Positions 36,302-46,221 are shown, numbered from the stretch's first letter. The stretch is 60,658 nucleotides of DNA from Pseudomonadota bacterium (GCA_018241125.1 JAFEEL010000010.1:1-60658); one strand, 5' to 3'. Numbers and translations: made by a program. The notes: a model not told the origin generated them from the letters alone.

Positions 36302-39300
36302 ATGGTCCCTCAAGATGCTGATGGCCCTGTCGATGGTCAGGCTGATATCGAATCAGCCCTAGAGAAGCTGCGGTTGAAGTTGCTCGACCTGACGGGTCGC
36401 AACAGACTTCTGAACTTCAAGCACACCGCAGGACGTTCTCTTCAGCTTTGCCCACTGGATCTTGACAGGACTTTTCAGCGTCTTGTTACAACCGCTGGTG
36501 CTCGACTCACCTTATCCCCGGTCCCAGAACCCAGCCGCAATGACTGGGTGGAGAAGGCGGGGCGGCTAGCGAAGCCCGACGCAAAGGAGTTTGCTGCGCG
36601 ACAAGGCCTTCGCATTGAACTGGAGGAACCATCGCCAAAGGGCAACGAAACCCGAGATTGCACTTCGTGCCAGACCCTCTACTACACAGAAGATTTGGGG
36701 AAACATTGCCGAAAGCTTGATCGCGAAGCACGCCTCGCAATCGAGGAGACAGGCTCTAACATGTTTTATTTGGTGTTCGGATTCCTTGAGTTTCCGGATG
36801 TACCAGATTCAGATCGCCTCTTCCAGTCTCCGCTGATTTGCTTGCCGGCAAGAATGGAGCAAATCCAGGATGGAACGAAGACCATCTTCAAGCTCGCGTT
36901 TACAGGTGACGAAGTCGATGAAAATTTGTCCCTCCGCGAAAAACTGAAACGTGATCACTCATTTATCCTTCCATCTTTCCCTGAAGAAGAGGAAGGAATT
37001 GAACGCTATTTCCGGGAGATAGAACGAGCGATTTTCGACAAGCCACGCTGGCGCGTTCGGCGAGCGATGAATCTTGCCCTTTTGTCTTTTGCGAACATGC
37101 TGTTGATCGGCGAACTCGAACCCGATCGATGGGTGGATGCGGACGGAAACAACAGGCTGACCGATCACGAAGTTGTGATGCGCGTCTTCGAAGGGCAGGA
37201 ACATGGCCCATCGGTTGATGGAGAGACCCAATACGCCGACGAATACGATATTGACTCTAGCCCCAGCTACGACTTCCCTATCATCTTCGATGCCGACAGT
37301 TCGCAGCACAGTGCGCTGATCGACGTCATGAAGGGCTACACGATGGTGATTGAAGGGCCTCCCGGCACAGGGAAGTCTCAAACGATTACAAACATCATTG
37401 CCGCGTGCCTGCACGCAGGGAAGTCGGTGCTATTCGTCGCGGAAAAATTGGCAGCGTTACAGGTGGTGAAGGGACGCCTCGAACAGGCGGGCTTGGAGTC
37501 GTTTGTGCTTGAGCTCCATTCGAACAAGACAAGCAAAAAACTCGTGCTGGAATCCATCAATGAACGGCTCAAAAAGCGTGCACCACCCAACAGAAATGTC
37601 GAAGCCGACGAAGCTCGGCTTAGCGAGCAGAAGGCGGCCCTCCGGGAACATGCAGACCTCCTTGAAAGTCACATCGGCAACAATCTCGGATGCTCCGTCC
37701 ACGACATTCTTTGGCGTGCCGAACGAGCTCGCTGCAAACTGGGACCTTCGGCTGAGACCTTCAAGCCAGTTGCCATTGAAGGCGCTCCCACGTTCTCCAT
37801 GCGGGACTATCAGTCAAGAACTGATCAGGTTCGATATCTAGCAAATCACTACGATGAAGTCGGCTCGTACAATGCTGATCACCCATTGTGGGGTTTCTAT
37901 CCGAATATCTTGGCTCCGGGCGACGATCTGGCCATTAGCAACGCAGTTGCCGAGGGACTCTCCCTGGCATCTAGACTTGAACAACTCACGGATCAGCTTG
38001 TAGTTGATTTTCACTTCAAACAAGACGAAACGTTAGGAAGCGTGAAGATCAGCGAGACCGCGCAACAGGCGGACCAATTGGTCAAGTCGCTGCCTTCCAT
38101 CACGTCGTTGGATGTCTTGGTTAGAATTTTTTCCCGCGATCGATCGCATAGTGACGTTGCCATTCAGGCGATTGAGGATGGGCAGAAGAAACTAAAGCAA
38201 ATCGACGATCTTCGCGAGCGAACCACAGGAAAACTTCTTCTTGAACAAGTACCCAAGTGCCGAATCTTGGACGCTGACGAAGCGTTTGCGCGCCAACTCA
38301 AGATCGACGGCCTAACCGCTTCAGCACTGGCGTTGCTGGCCCACAAATTGGCGCAAGCCACCGCTGAAGCTACCTATTCGGTCGCAGAGCTAGATCGTTT
38401 ATCCTCGATAGAGGGGCTGTCGGCCGCAAACAGCATATCGGGCAATGATCAGTTCCACGCCTGCATCGCCGCTGTTCGCACAGCACCTACAGCACTATTT
38501 TTATTGCGTCACGATGGCTTAGTCGCATCCGACGCTTCCGGAGTCCTGAGTCGCGCCATTTCGCAGCGCACAAGTCTTTTGGATACAGAGAAAGACTTAG
38601 CGAGTCGGCTTTATCTCGATGACCTTCCAGATGAGCGCGAGGTTCGTGCAGCCATCTTGACGCTGAGAGAGGGAGCGCGGTGGTTCAGGATTTTCCAAAA
38701 ACCGTGGCGGAGAGCCATTGCGCTACATCGCAAGCTACAGCGGCGAAAGCAGCGAATCCCCTCTGCCGCGCGTCTGGAAGAACTGGAAGCCCTTACAAGA
38801 CTCACGCGTGAAAAGGCTGCGTGGCTCGAAGATCGTTCGCTGCGGACGATCGCGGGACAGGCCTTTCACGGTTTCGATACTCCGCTGGATCAACTTCAAG
38901 ATCTTGTCGCTTGGATCAATTGCACCAAAAAGAGCCTTGAACTGGCAAGTGCGCATTCGGTCGGGCTCCGGCCCGAAACTGTTTCGGTCTCCACGGTCGA
39001 GAAGCTGCGGGCCGCCGACGAGGGCTTCTCGACGCATAAGAGGGCCCTTGCGAAATTCAGCGCTGGAATCGCCACGTTCTTGCCCGGCACGATCCCTGAC
39101 TTCGATGATGGCGGCTCAGCCTTATGGACGGTAAAACTGGAGGCTTTGGCCCGTACCACAAAGCGAATTGCGGAATTGGCAAACCAAGCCGCGCTAGTGG
39201 CTGCACCAGAAGTTCCGCTAGGTACCATCTTCGAAACCTTGAAGTGTGCACGAACTCTTTTGATATGCGAACAAGAGCTTGCGTCGTCGAAGGTGCTGGC

Positions 39301-41722
39301 CGATGCGCTGGGCGATCGTCACTCCAGATTCCGCGATGAGCTTGACGAGATCAATAGAGCTATCGCTTTTGGCTTGGTGGTTAGGAAGTCAACCTTCCCC
39401 GCGGAGCTCAAGCAACAACTTTGCTCGGAACGCGCCTGCACGCTTGTCCCAGTGTTGAAGCGACTCGTTTCTGAGATCGAAAGGCTCTGGCACGAGCTTC
39501 AGAAGCAACTGCACACGCTACGGCAGTTTGGTGAAGTCCATAAAGCTGAATGGATGCCGCATTGCAAGCCTGATGCTAGCGAAGCTTCGCTCACGAAGGT
39601 GAAATTCGAGCGGGCTCAGTCTGGGGTCGACGGGCTAATCGCGTGGTCACAGTACCTTCAAGGGCGTAAGGCTTGCATTGAGCTCAATCTTTCAGCGTTT
39701 GTCGAGGCACTCGAAAGCCAAAGCGTTTCCTCGAAGTTGTTGCCGTACGCATTTACCTATCGATTCCACGCATCCATTGCTGAGAGCTTGTTTCGTCAAC
39801 ATCAGGTTTTGAAACGCTTCCGGGCTACTCACCACAACAACGTCAGATCAGATTTCCGTGCGCTGGATAAGGCGCTAATAGCCGTACGCGGGCGCCAGAT
39901 CGCCGCCCGCTGCATAAAGACCGCTGCGCCCCCTTCCGGCAACAACGGAATGCGGGTTGAGCAGAAAACGGAGATGCATCTCATCGATCTTCTCCGATAT
40001 CAGGTACGGCCACGCGTAACTGTGCGCTCCATGATGAAGCGTGCCGGGCGTGCGATACAGGCTCTGAAGCCATGCTTCATGATGGGTCCTCAGGCCGTGG
40101 CTCAGTTCTTGGACCCTGGAGCGCTGATGTTCGATGTAGTAATCATGGACGAGGCGTCACAGATGCGGCCGGAGGCGGCAATCGGCGCGATTGCCAGAGG
40201 CAAGCAATTGATCGTTGTAGGGGATCCCAAGCAGCTTCCGCCCACTTCATTCTTCTCTCGGTCGCAGGCACCTGAAGACGAACAACAACATTTTGCTGCG
40301 GTGGATGCCGAGTCGATTCTAGATGTCGCATCCATGCATTTCACGCCCGTGCGCTCGTTACGATGGCACTATCGCTCGCGCCACGAATCCCTGATTGCGT
40401 TTTCGAATCAGAAGTTTTACGACGGCAAGTTGCATGTGTTTCCATCGCCGTACCCGCGCTCAAAGGCTCTCGGAGTTCGTTCTCACTTTGTAGCTGATGC
40501 GGTCTATGAGAATCAGATGAACCAAAGAGAAGCTGCTCGAGTGGTGGACTTCATTGTTGAGCATGTTACGTCGAACCCAGGTCTTTCTTTGGGTGTTGTG
40601 ACATTGAATGTCAGACAGCGAGATCTTATCTCGGAGCTACTCCAAGAGCGTTTCAGGGCAGTTCCCGCCGCGGATCGCGTTTTGGAGAAATGGAGCAAGG
40701 AAGGTCAAGGGCTTTTCGTAAAGAACCTAGAAAATGTCCAGGGTGATGAGCGTGACTCCATCATCATATCGACCACATTTGGTCGCCCCCCCGGCGCGAG
40801 CAGACCGCATCAATACTTTGGCCCGATTAGTCAGGAGGGTGGCTGGCGCCGGCTAAACGTGCTGTTTACCAGAGCTCGTTCATCGGTCCTCGTAGTCACG
40901 TCGCTTCGCGATACGGACATAGTTGTCGACATACGAACGCCAAGAGGGACTCGGGCACTCAGGGACTATCTTTTGTTTGCTTCAACTGGTGTCCTCAGAC
41001 ACGAGTCGGGAACAGAAACCGGCCTCAGCCCAGAGTCTGACTTTGAGATTGCGGTCATCACAGCCCTTCAGATGGAGGGCTATACATGCGTACCGCAGGT
41101 CGGTGTTGGCACCTTCCGCATCGACATAGGCGTACGGCACCCGGTATACCCGCATCTTTTTCTCGCGGGGATTGAGTGTGATGGAGCCGCCTATCATTCG
41201 GGGGTCACAGTCCGCGATAGAGACCGGATCCGTCAGGAGATACTTGAGTGTTTGGGCTGGAAGGGAAAGCTTTGGCGCATTTGGTCTACAGAGTGGTTCC
41301 GGGGTCCCCGCGCTGAGTTGAAGAAGCTACTGGTGTTTCTCGCCGGTCTCGCGGCACAGCAACTGGATCCAACTATCGTGTTGGAAGACATAGGGACAGC
41401 TCAGGACGAGCCCGGCGAGATCGTGAGCGAAGATTTGTCGGCCGTCAGCGAACAAGCTATGACGCTTGTCTTGGATTCCAATGACCTAGAAGTTGAGGTT
41501 GGGGACCACGTCACTTACATCGATCTGGATGTCGATCCTGCTAGGGAAGTTTCGGTAGCTATCTCCAACAGCACCCACGACCTTACCCAAGGGATAATTT
41601 CCAGTCAGAGTCCATTTGCTCAAGCTCTTATCGGAGGGATGGTCGACGAGACGGTGGTATTGAGGATCCCTCGAAACCCTGACCGCCATTTCAAAATTCA
41701 GAGTATCCAACGAAGATCATGA
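36302..41722 (+). CDS. Giant DUF4011 SF1 helicase with C-terminal MTES_1575-type nuclease
   Basis: 1806 aa. The N-terminal DUF4011 block is RLKLLDLTGRNRLLNFKH (about residues 24-41), continuing with LYYTEDLGKHCRKLDREARL (about 126). Walker A is EGPPGTGKSQT (about 350), followed by roughly 900 residues of mostly helical sequence. Motif II is VIMDEASQM (about 1280), then VVGDPKQLPPTSFF (about 1309), WHYRSRHESLIAFS (about 1357), the QGDERDSIIIS segment (about 1481) and NVLFTRARSSVLV (about 1519). The tail (about 1580-1680) is a restriction-like nuclease: FRIDIGVRHP and GIECDGAAYHS supply D and E-x-D, then IWSTEWFRG. GC is near half by eye, far below its neighbours, and the codon use is unlike theirs. 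It stands alone between dtd and an LPS gene: a one-gene island. Such helicase-nuclease fusions occur among candidate phage-defence genes; that role is inference. Confidence 0.88.
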   Translation: MVPQDADGPVDGQADIESALEKLRLKLLDLTGRNRLLNFKHTAGRSLQLCPLDLDRTFQRLVTTAGARLTLSPVPEPSRNDWVEKAGRLAKPDAKEFAARQGLRIELEEPSPKGNETRDCTSCQTLYYTEDLGKHCRKLDREARLAIEETGSNMFYLVFGFLEFPDVPDSDRLFQSPLICLPARMEQIQDGTKTIFKLAFTGDEVDENLSLREKLKRDHSFILPSFPEEEEGIERYFREIERAIFDKPRWRVRRAMNLALLSFANMLLIGELEPDRWVDADGNNRLTDHEVVMRVFEGQEHGPSVDGETQYADEYDIDSSPSYDFPIIFDADSSQHSALIDVMKGYTMVIEGPPGTGKSQTITNIIAACLHAGKSVLFVAEKLAALQVVKGRLEQAGLESFVLELHSNKTSKKLVLESINERLKKRAPPNRNVEADEARLSEQKAALREHADLLESHIGNNLGCSVHDILWRAERARCKLGPSAETFKPVAIEGAPTFSMRDYQSRTDQVRYLANHYDEVGSYNADHPLWGFYPNILAPGDDLAISNAVAEGLSLASRLEQLTDQLVVDFHFKQDETLGSVKISETAQQADQLVKSLPSITSLDVLVRIFSRDRSHSDVAIQAIEDGQKKLKQIDDLRERTTGKLLLEQVPKCRILDADEAFARQLKIDGLTASALALLAHKLAQATAEATYSVAELDRLSSIEGLSAANSISGNDQFHACIAAVRTAPTALFLLRHDGLVASDASGVLSRAISQRTSLLDTEKDLASRLYLDDLPDEREVRAAILTLREGARWFRIFQKPWRRAIALHRKLQRRKQRIPSAARLEELEALTRLTREKAAWLEDRSLRTIAGQAFHGFDTPLDQLQDLVAWINCTKKSLELASAHSVGLRPETVSVSTVEKLRAADEGFSTHKRALAKFSAGIATFLPGTIPDFDDGGSALWTVKLEALARTTKRIAELANQAALVAAPEVPLGTIFETLKCARTLLICEQELASSKVLADALGDRHSRFRDELDEINRAIAFGLVVRKSTFPAELKQQLCSERACTLVPVLKRLVSEIERLWHELQKQLHTLRQFGEVHKAEWMPHCKPDASEASLTKVKFERAQSGVDGLIAWSQYLQGRKACIELNLSAFVEALESQSVSSKLLPYAFTYRFHASIAESLFRQHQVLKRFRATHHNNVRSDFRALDKALIAVRGRQIAARCIKTAAPPSGNNGMRVEQKTEMHLIDLLRYQVRPRVTVRSMMKRAGRAIQALKPCFMMGPQAVAQFLDPGALMFDVVIMDEASQMRPEAAIGAIARGKQLIVVGDPKQLPPTSFFSRSQAPEDEQQHFAAVDAESILDVASMHFTPVRSLRWHYRSRHESLIAFSNQKFYDGKLHVFPSPYPRSKALGVRSHFVADAVYENQMNQREAARVVDFIVEHVTSNPGLSLGVVTLNVRQRDLISELLQERFRAVPAADRVLEKWSKEGQGLFVKNLENVQGDERDSIIISTTFGRPPGASRPHQYFGPISQEGGWRRLNVLFTRARSSVLVVTSLRDTDIVVDIRTPRGTRALRDYLLFASTGVLRHESGTETGLSPESDFEIAVITALQMEGYTCVPQVGVGTFRIDIGVRHPVYPHLFLAGIECDGAAYHSGVTVRDRDRIRQEILECLGWKGKLWRIWSTEWFRGPRAELKKLLVFLAGLAAQQLDPTIVLEDIGTAQDEPGEIVSEDLSAVSEQAMTLVLDSNDLEVEVGDHVTYIDLDVDPAREVSVAISNSTHDLTQGIISSQSPFAQALIGGMVDETVVLRIPRNPDRHFKIQSIQRRS

Positions 41723-41744
41723 GCGATCGAGACGTTGTGCATTC

Positions 41745-41776
41745 CGTCTCTCCTCTCCCGCTTCCCATCCCCCTTA
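41745..41776. repeat. Pyrimidine-rich low-complexity arm, right of helicase-nuclease gene
   Basis: GTCTCTCCTCTCCCGCTTCC and following bases, the complementary sense of the purine arm at 36187-36233. It runs up to the -10-like TACACT before the acyltransferase gene. Confidence 0.75.
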
Positions 41777-41788
41777 CACTCTGCGCCC

Positions 41789-42706
41789 ATGCGTTTGGCC
41801 GACCTCGCCGGATCCTCCCTGTACGCGCTGGCCTATTTCGTCGGCCGGCTGCCGCTGCGGGCGCTCGACGGCCTCGGCGCGGTGACTGCGTGGCTGGCGC
41901 GGGTGCTGGACGTGCGCGAGGCGCGGGTGGCGCGCTGCAATCTGGCGGTGATCGGCCCGCCGCTGGATGGGCCTGCTCGCGAGCGCATGTTGCGACAGAC
42001 GCTGCGGGCCACCTTCACCGGGCTGTTCCAGACCCTGCGCTTGTGGACGCGCCCGGAACGCGCCAACCTGCGCCTGATCGGTGCCGTGCACGGGCAGGCG
42101 GCGTTCGATGCGGCGCTGGCCGCGGGCAAGGGCCTGATCGTGGCCGCGCCGCATTACGGCAACTGGGAGCTGCTCAACCAGTGGCTGGCGTCGCGCACGC
42201 CGATCATGATCCTGTACCGCCCGCCCGAGCATGCCTCCGGCGAGGCCTTCCTGCGCCGGGTGCGTGGGCGGGCGAACGTGCAACAGGTGCCGGCCACGGG
42301 CACGGCGATGCGGCAATTGTTCCGCACGCTCGCAGGTGGTGGCGTGGTGGGCATCCTGCCCGATCAACAGCCCAAGGCGGGTGATGGATTGTTCGCGCCG
42401 TTCTTCGGTCGCCCGGCGCTGAGCATGACCTTGCTGCCGCGGCTGGCGCAGCGCACCGGAGCGAGCGTGCTGTTCGCGGTCGCCGAACGCGTTGCCGGGC
42501 GGGCGCACTTTGATATCCACATTTTTCCTGCCGATGCAGCGCTGCATGGCGACGACCTCGCGGCGGCGGTGGCGGCGATGAATGCGGCGGTGGAAGCCAT
42601 CGCGCGCCGCGATCTGGCGCAGTACCAGTGGACCTACAAGCGTTACAGCGTGTTGCCGCCGGGCACGCTCGGTCCCGATCCCTACGCGCCGGGATTCGTG
42701 CCGTGA
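41789..42706 (+). CDS. LpxL/HtrB-type lysophospholipid acyltransferase
   Basis: 305 aa from ATG 41789 (MRLADLAGSSLYALAYFVGR). A membrane-associated acyltransferase of the lipid A late-acyltransferase family. It has an N-terminal hydrophobic helix, the catalytic HX4E motif in APHYGNWELLNQW (about residue 121), and the downstream GILPDQQPKAGDG and FFGRPALSMT blocks. The likely job is acylating Kdo-lipid A. TACACT ends 8 bases before the ATG, suggesting a leaderless transcript. It is joined to the next glycosyltransferase by a GTGA overlap. Confidence 0.88.
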   Translation: MRLADLAGSSLYALAYFVGRLPLRALDGLGAVTAWLARVLDVREARVARCNLAVIGPPLDGPARERMLRQTLRATFTGLFQTLRLWTRPERANLRLIGAVHGQAAFDAALAAGKGLIVAAPHYGNWELLNQWLASRTPIMILYRPPEHASGEAFLRRVRGRANVQQVPATGTAMRQLFRTLAGGGVVGILPDQQPKAGDGLFAPFFGRPALSMTLLPRLAQRTGASVLFAVAERVAGRAHFDIHIFPADAALHGDDLAAAVAAMNAAVEAIARRDLAQYQWTYKRYSVLPPGTLGPDPYAPGFVP

Positions 42707-43485
42707 GCACGCCGCTGCCGATCTCCGGGGTGGTCATCGCGTGCAACGAGGCCGACCGCATCGGCCGCTGCGTGGCGTCGATGGCGGCGCTGTGCGCGGA
42801 GGTCGTGGTGCTGGATTCGGGTTCCACCGACGCCACCGAACGTGAGGCCCAGGCCGCCGGCGCGCGCGTCATCGCGCAGCCGTGGCTGGGCTTTGCCGCG
42901 CAGAAGAACGCCGCGATCAGCGCCGCGTCGCAGCCGTGGGTGTTGCTGCTGGATGCCGACGAGTGGCTGGACGAAACCGCCGATGCCGGGCTGCGCGGGC
43001 TGTTCGAGCGCGGCGAGATCGAGCGCGCTGATGTGTGGCGGCTACAACGGCGCACGCATTTTCTGGGTGCCGTGCTCGATCACGGCGGCTGGGGCGCCGA
43101 AGCCGTCGAGCGCTTGTTCCGTCCGGATCTGCGCTACCTGCCGGCCGACGTGCATGAAAAACTCGACCTGCGCGCGCGGCGCGTGGCGCGCGTGCGGGCG
43201 CGCATCGAGCACGACACCGCGCGTTCGCTGGATGAATACCGCGGCAAGCTGGCGCGCTACGCGCAGTTGTGGGCGCGGCAGAAGTTTGCCGAAGGCCGGC
43301 GCGCCGGCGCGCTGGCCGCGCCACTGCACGCCGGCGCGAACTGGATCAAGAATTACCTGTTGCGCGGCGGCTTCCGTGATGGTGCGCTGGCCGCCACCTT
43401 CCACGCCTGCCATGCTCGCTACGTGTTCGCCAAGTACCGCGCCTTGCGCGATTTGGCGCGCTCGGGCGCGGCCGGTTCCCGCTAA
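42703..43485 (+). CDS. Family 2 glycosyltransferase, WaaE/KdtX-like
   Basis: 260 aa, GTG start overlapping the acyltransferase stop (GTGA). GT-A fold features: VVIACNEADRIGRCVASM, VVLDSGSTDAT, NAAISAASQPWVLLLDADEW with the DXD-like DAD, and the LPADVHEKL segment typical of the LPS inner-core glucosyltransferases WaaE/KdtX. With the lipid A acyltransferase upstream, LPS core assembly on the cytoplasmic face is the likely role. Confidence 0.87.
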   Translation: MSTPLPISGVVIACNEADRIGRCVASMAALCAEVVVLDSGSTDATEREAQAAGARVIAQPWLGFAAQKNAAISAASQPWVLLLDADEWLDETADAGLRGLFERGEIERADVWRLQRRTHFLGAVLDHGGWGAEAVERLFRPDLRYLPADVHEKLDLRARRVARVRARIEHDTARSLDEYRGKLARYAQLWARQKFAEGRRAGALAAPLHAGANWIKNYLLRGGFRDGALAATFHACHARYVFAKYRALRDLARSGAAGSR

Positions 43486-43505
43486 CATCGACAGCCCAGC
43501 CACGA

Positions 43506-44171
43506 ATGCCGCGCATGTCCCTGCCAGATTGCCACCTTGACCTGGGTTGCGGCGAGCACCCGCGCAATCCCTACCGGCGCGCGCACCTGGCCGGCGTGGA
43601 CATCCGCGCGCTGGCGACCACGCCAGGCTTCGATTACCGCGTGGCCAACCTCGTGCTGCAGCCGATCCCGTGGGCGGACGGCAGTTTCGGATCGGTGTCG
43701 GCGTTCGACTTCCTCGAACACGTGCCGCGCATCCTGATGACGCCCGACGGCCGCGACACGGTGTTCCCGTTCGTGCGCCTGATGGACGAGATCTGGCGCG
43801 TGCTCGCGCCCGGCGGGCTGTTCTACGCGCTCACCCCGGCGTACCCGCACCCGGAAGCGTTCGTCGATCCGACCCACGTCAACTTCATCGCCGAGGGCAC
43901 CCACGACTATTTTTGCGGGGACGCGCCGCGCGCGGCGATGTATGGATTTGCCGGGCGCTTCGAGCCGCTGCGAACCGATTGGGTGCGCGTGGGCGAAGCC
44001 TACAGTCCGTTGCCGGATTCGCCCGACAACAAGGCGAATCATCGCGGCCTGAAAGGGATTTCGCGCGATCTGCGCGCGCTCTCGCGCAACCTGCGCGGGC
44101 GCCCGGAAGCGGGCCGGCGGGCGATGTACCTGCGCTGGGAGTTGCGCGCGGTGAAGGATCGGCACGCGTGA
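43506..44171 (+). CDS. Class I SAM-dependent methyltransferase
   Basis: 221 aa. SAM-binding motif HLDLGCGEHPRNPYRRAH, acidic loop GVDIRAL, and SAFDFLEHVPRIL followed by EIWRVLAPGGLFYALTPAYP, typical of Methyltransf_11-type enzymes acting on sugars or small molecules. A second ATG (MSLPDCHLDLGCG) at 43515 is a plausible start. The GTGA overlap with the following glycosyltransferase places it in the surface polysaccharide operon. Confidence 0.85.
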   Translation: MPRMSLPDCHLDLGCGEHPRNPYRRAHLAGVDIRALATTPGFDYRVANLVLQPIPWADGSFGSVSAFDFLEHVPRILMTPDGRDTVFPFVRLMDEIWRVLAPGGLFYALTPAYPHPEAFVDPTHVNFIAEGTHDYFCGDAPRAAMYGFAGRFEPLRTDWVRVGEAYSPLPDSPDNKANHRGLKGISRDLRALSRNLRGRPEAGRRAMYLRWELRAVKDRHA

Positions 44172-45226
44172 GCGGCGTGCTGTTCTGGGATCCGGTCTGC
44201 GCGCGCCCCTACGACACGCAATCGATCCAGCGCGAGGCCACCGGCGGCACCGAATCGACGGTGGTGCGCATCGCCGACGCGCTCGACGCTTTCGTCATCC
44301 AGCACAACCGCACGCAAGCTGCCGGGCGGTACCTACCGCCGGGACGCATCCAAGGCATCGACCACGTGGTGCTGGTGCGCGATCCGCGCGCATTGCCGCG
44401 GTTGCGTGCGCTGTTCCCGGAAGTGCGCTTCAGCCTGTGGGTACACGACCTGATCGGCCGCGGCTCCACGCGCGGCCGTTGGCTGGCGGCGGTGCGCAAC
44501 GATCTGCGCGAACTGAACCTGCGCGTGGTGTGCGTGTCGGAATTCCAGCGGCGCGGCGTGCGGGCGGCGCTGGACGCGATCGCTGCGGGCATCGACGCGC
44601 GCACGATCCACAACCCGATCGATCCGGCGCTCGCGCCCGATGCCACCCCGGTCGATCCGGATCAGTTGGTGTTTTTTTCCTCGCCCAACAAGGGGCTGGC
44701 GTTCACGCTGGATGCCTTTCGCGCGCTGCGCCGGGCCATCCCGAGCGTGCGCCTGATGGTCGCCAACCCCGGCTACAAGGCCGATCGCGCGGCGCGCATC
44801 GACGGCGTGCAGTGGCTGGGCGCACAGCCGCAGGCGCATGTCCACGCGCAGGTGCGCAGTGCGCTGTGCACGTTCTGCCCGAACTTCGTGATTCCCGAGA
44901 CGTTCGGGCTGGTGTTCGCCGAATCACTGGCACTTGGCACGCCAGTGCTCACCCACGACTGCGGCGCGGCGCAGGAAGTGATCGGCGATCGGCGTCAAGT
45001 GTTGCCGGTGAGCGCGGCGCAGCGCGCGTATGCGCGGGCCACGCGGCGCCTGTCGGCGCGCCTGCGTGCCGGCCCGGCGCGGATCGCGGGCGGTGCCGGA
45101 TTGTTCGACGCCCACATCAACACAATCCGCGCCTGGCGCAACGGAGCGCGCCCGATGGTCGGCCCCGATCCGCGCTTCGCGCTGGCGAATGTCGTCGCGC
45201 AATGGCGCGCACTGCTGGCCTCTTAA
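44168..45226 (+). CDS. Family 4 (GT-B) glycosyltransferase
   Basis: 352 aa from GTG 44168, which overlaps the methyltransferase stop. N-terminal segment SIQREATGGTESTVVRIADA (acceptor side, GGTE loop) and C-terminal donor-site blocks VFFSSPNKGLAFTLDAF and CPNFVIPETFGLVFAESLAL with the E(x7)E pattern, then GTPVLTHDCGAAQEV. A retaining group 1 glycosyltransferase is likely; the sugar is unknown. Confidence 0.85.
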   Translation: MSGVLFWDPVCARPYDTQSIQREATGGTESTVVRIADALDAFVIQHNRTQAAGRYLPPGRIQGIDHVVLVRDPRALPRLRALFPEVRFSLWVHDLIGRGSTRGRWLAAVRNDLRELNLRVVCVSEFQRRGVRAALDAIAAGIDARTIHNPIDPALAPDATPVDPDQLVFFSSPNKGLAFTLDAFRALRRAIPSVRLMVANPGYKADRAARIDGVQWLGAQPQAHVHAQVRSALCTFCPNFVIPETFGLVFAESLALGTPVLTHDCGAAQEVIGDRRQVLPVSAAQRAYARATRRLSARLRAGPARIAGGAGLFDAHINTIRAWRNGARPMVGPDPRFALANVVAQWRALLAS

Positions 45227-45231
45227 TCGAA

Positions 45232-46218
45232 ATGGATGCGAGCGCGCCGCTGCCGAGCGTCACCGTGCTGGTGATCGCCTACCGCATGCGCGCGACCATC
45301 GCCGCCTCGATCGCCTCGGCGCTGGCGCAGACGCTGCCCTGCGAAATCATCGTTTCCGACGACAGCTCGCCCGACGGCACCTTCGAGGCCGCGCAGGCCG
45401 CGGTTGCCGGCTACGCCGGGCCGCATCGGGTGAGCGTGCGCCAGACCGCGGAAAATCGTGGCCTGTGCGCGCACCTGTACGAGTTGGCGCAGCTCGCCAG
45501 CGGGCCGGTGTTGGTGTGTCTGGCCGGTGACGACATCGCCTACCCGCAGCGCGCGCAGCGCCTGAGTGAGGCGATGGCCGCGCACCCCCACGCGCAGGTG
45601 ATCGGCTCGCAGGTGGACGACATCGACGTGCATGACCGCGTGCTCGCGCGCGGTGTGCGCGGCCTGCCCGAGGTCAGCGACCAGCGCTGGTTCCTGCGTC
45701 GCGGCAAGCTGCTGATGGTGCTGGGTGCGTCGATGGCGCTGCGCCGCACGTTGCTCACCGACCTGCCGCCGCTGCAAGGTGCGGTCGAGGACACCATGCT
45801 CAGCCTGCGCGCCGCCTTGGTCGGGGAATGCCGCTGCCTGCCCGAGGCGTTGATCGGCTACCGCCGGCACGACCACAATCTCAACGACTTCATGAACGAC
45901 CGCAGCGACAAGTCGTGGGAGACGTACGTGCGGCGCACGCAGCGGCTGGTCAAGCAATACCGCGTGATCGCCGACGACCAGCAGCGCTGCGTGGCAGCGC
46001 GCCCCGATCTGCCCGAAGAACGCCGCCACCTCGGACTGGAGTTGGCGCGCATGTACCGGCTGGAGGCCGACATGCGCGACGCGTTGATCGCGCTGCCGCG
46101 CTGGCGCTGGTTGGGCCCGCTGTGGCGCGGCCTGTGTCATCCCGGCCTGCGCCGCAAAAGCGCCGAGCGTGCGTTCAAGCTGCTGCTGCCGCGACGCTGG
46201 TTCGGACGCAGCGGTTGA
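45232..46218 (+). CDS. Family 2 glycosyltransferase
   Basis: 328 aa, ATG 5 bp after the previous stop. GT-A features: VTVLVIAYRMRATIAASIAS, IIVSDDSSPDGTFEAA, NRGLCAHLYE, and GPVLVCLAGDDIAYPQR (DXD-like GDD). The C-terminus is basic and hydrophobic, consistent with membrane association. It is the last gene of the plus-strand surface-polysaccharide operon; REP units follow. Confidence 0.87.
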   Translation: MDASAPLPSVTVLVIAYRMRATIAASIASALAQTLPCEIIVSDDSSPDGTFEAAQAAVAGYAGPHRVSVRQTAENRGLCAHLYELAQLASGPVLVCLAGDDIAYPQRAQRLSEAMAAHPHAQVIGSQVDDIDVHDRVLARGVRGLPEVSDQRWFLRRGKLLMVLGASMALRRTLLTDLPPLQGAVEDTMLSLRAALVGECRCLPEALIGYRRHDHNLNDFMNDRSDKSWETYVRRTQRLVKQYRVIADDQQRCVAARPDLPEERRHLGLELARMYRLEADMRDALIALPRWRWLGPLWRGLCHPGLRRKSAERAFKLLLPRRWFGRSG

Positions 46219-46221
46219 CCG

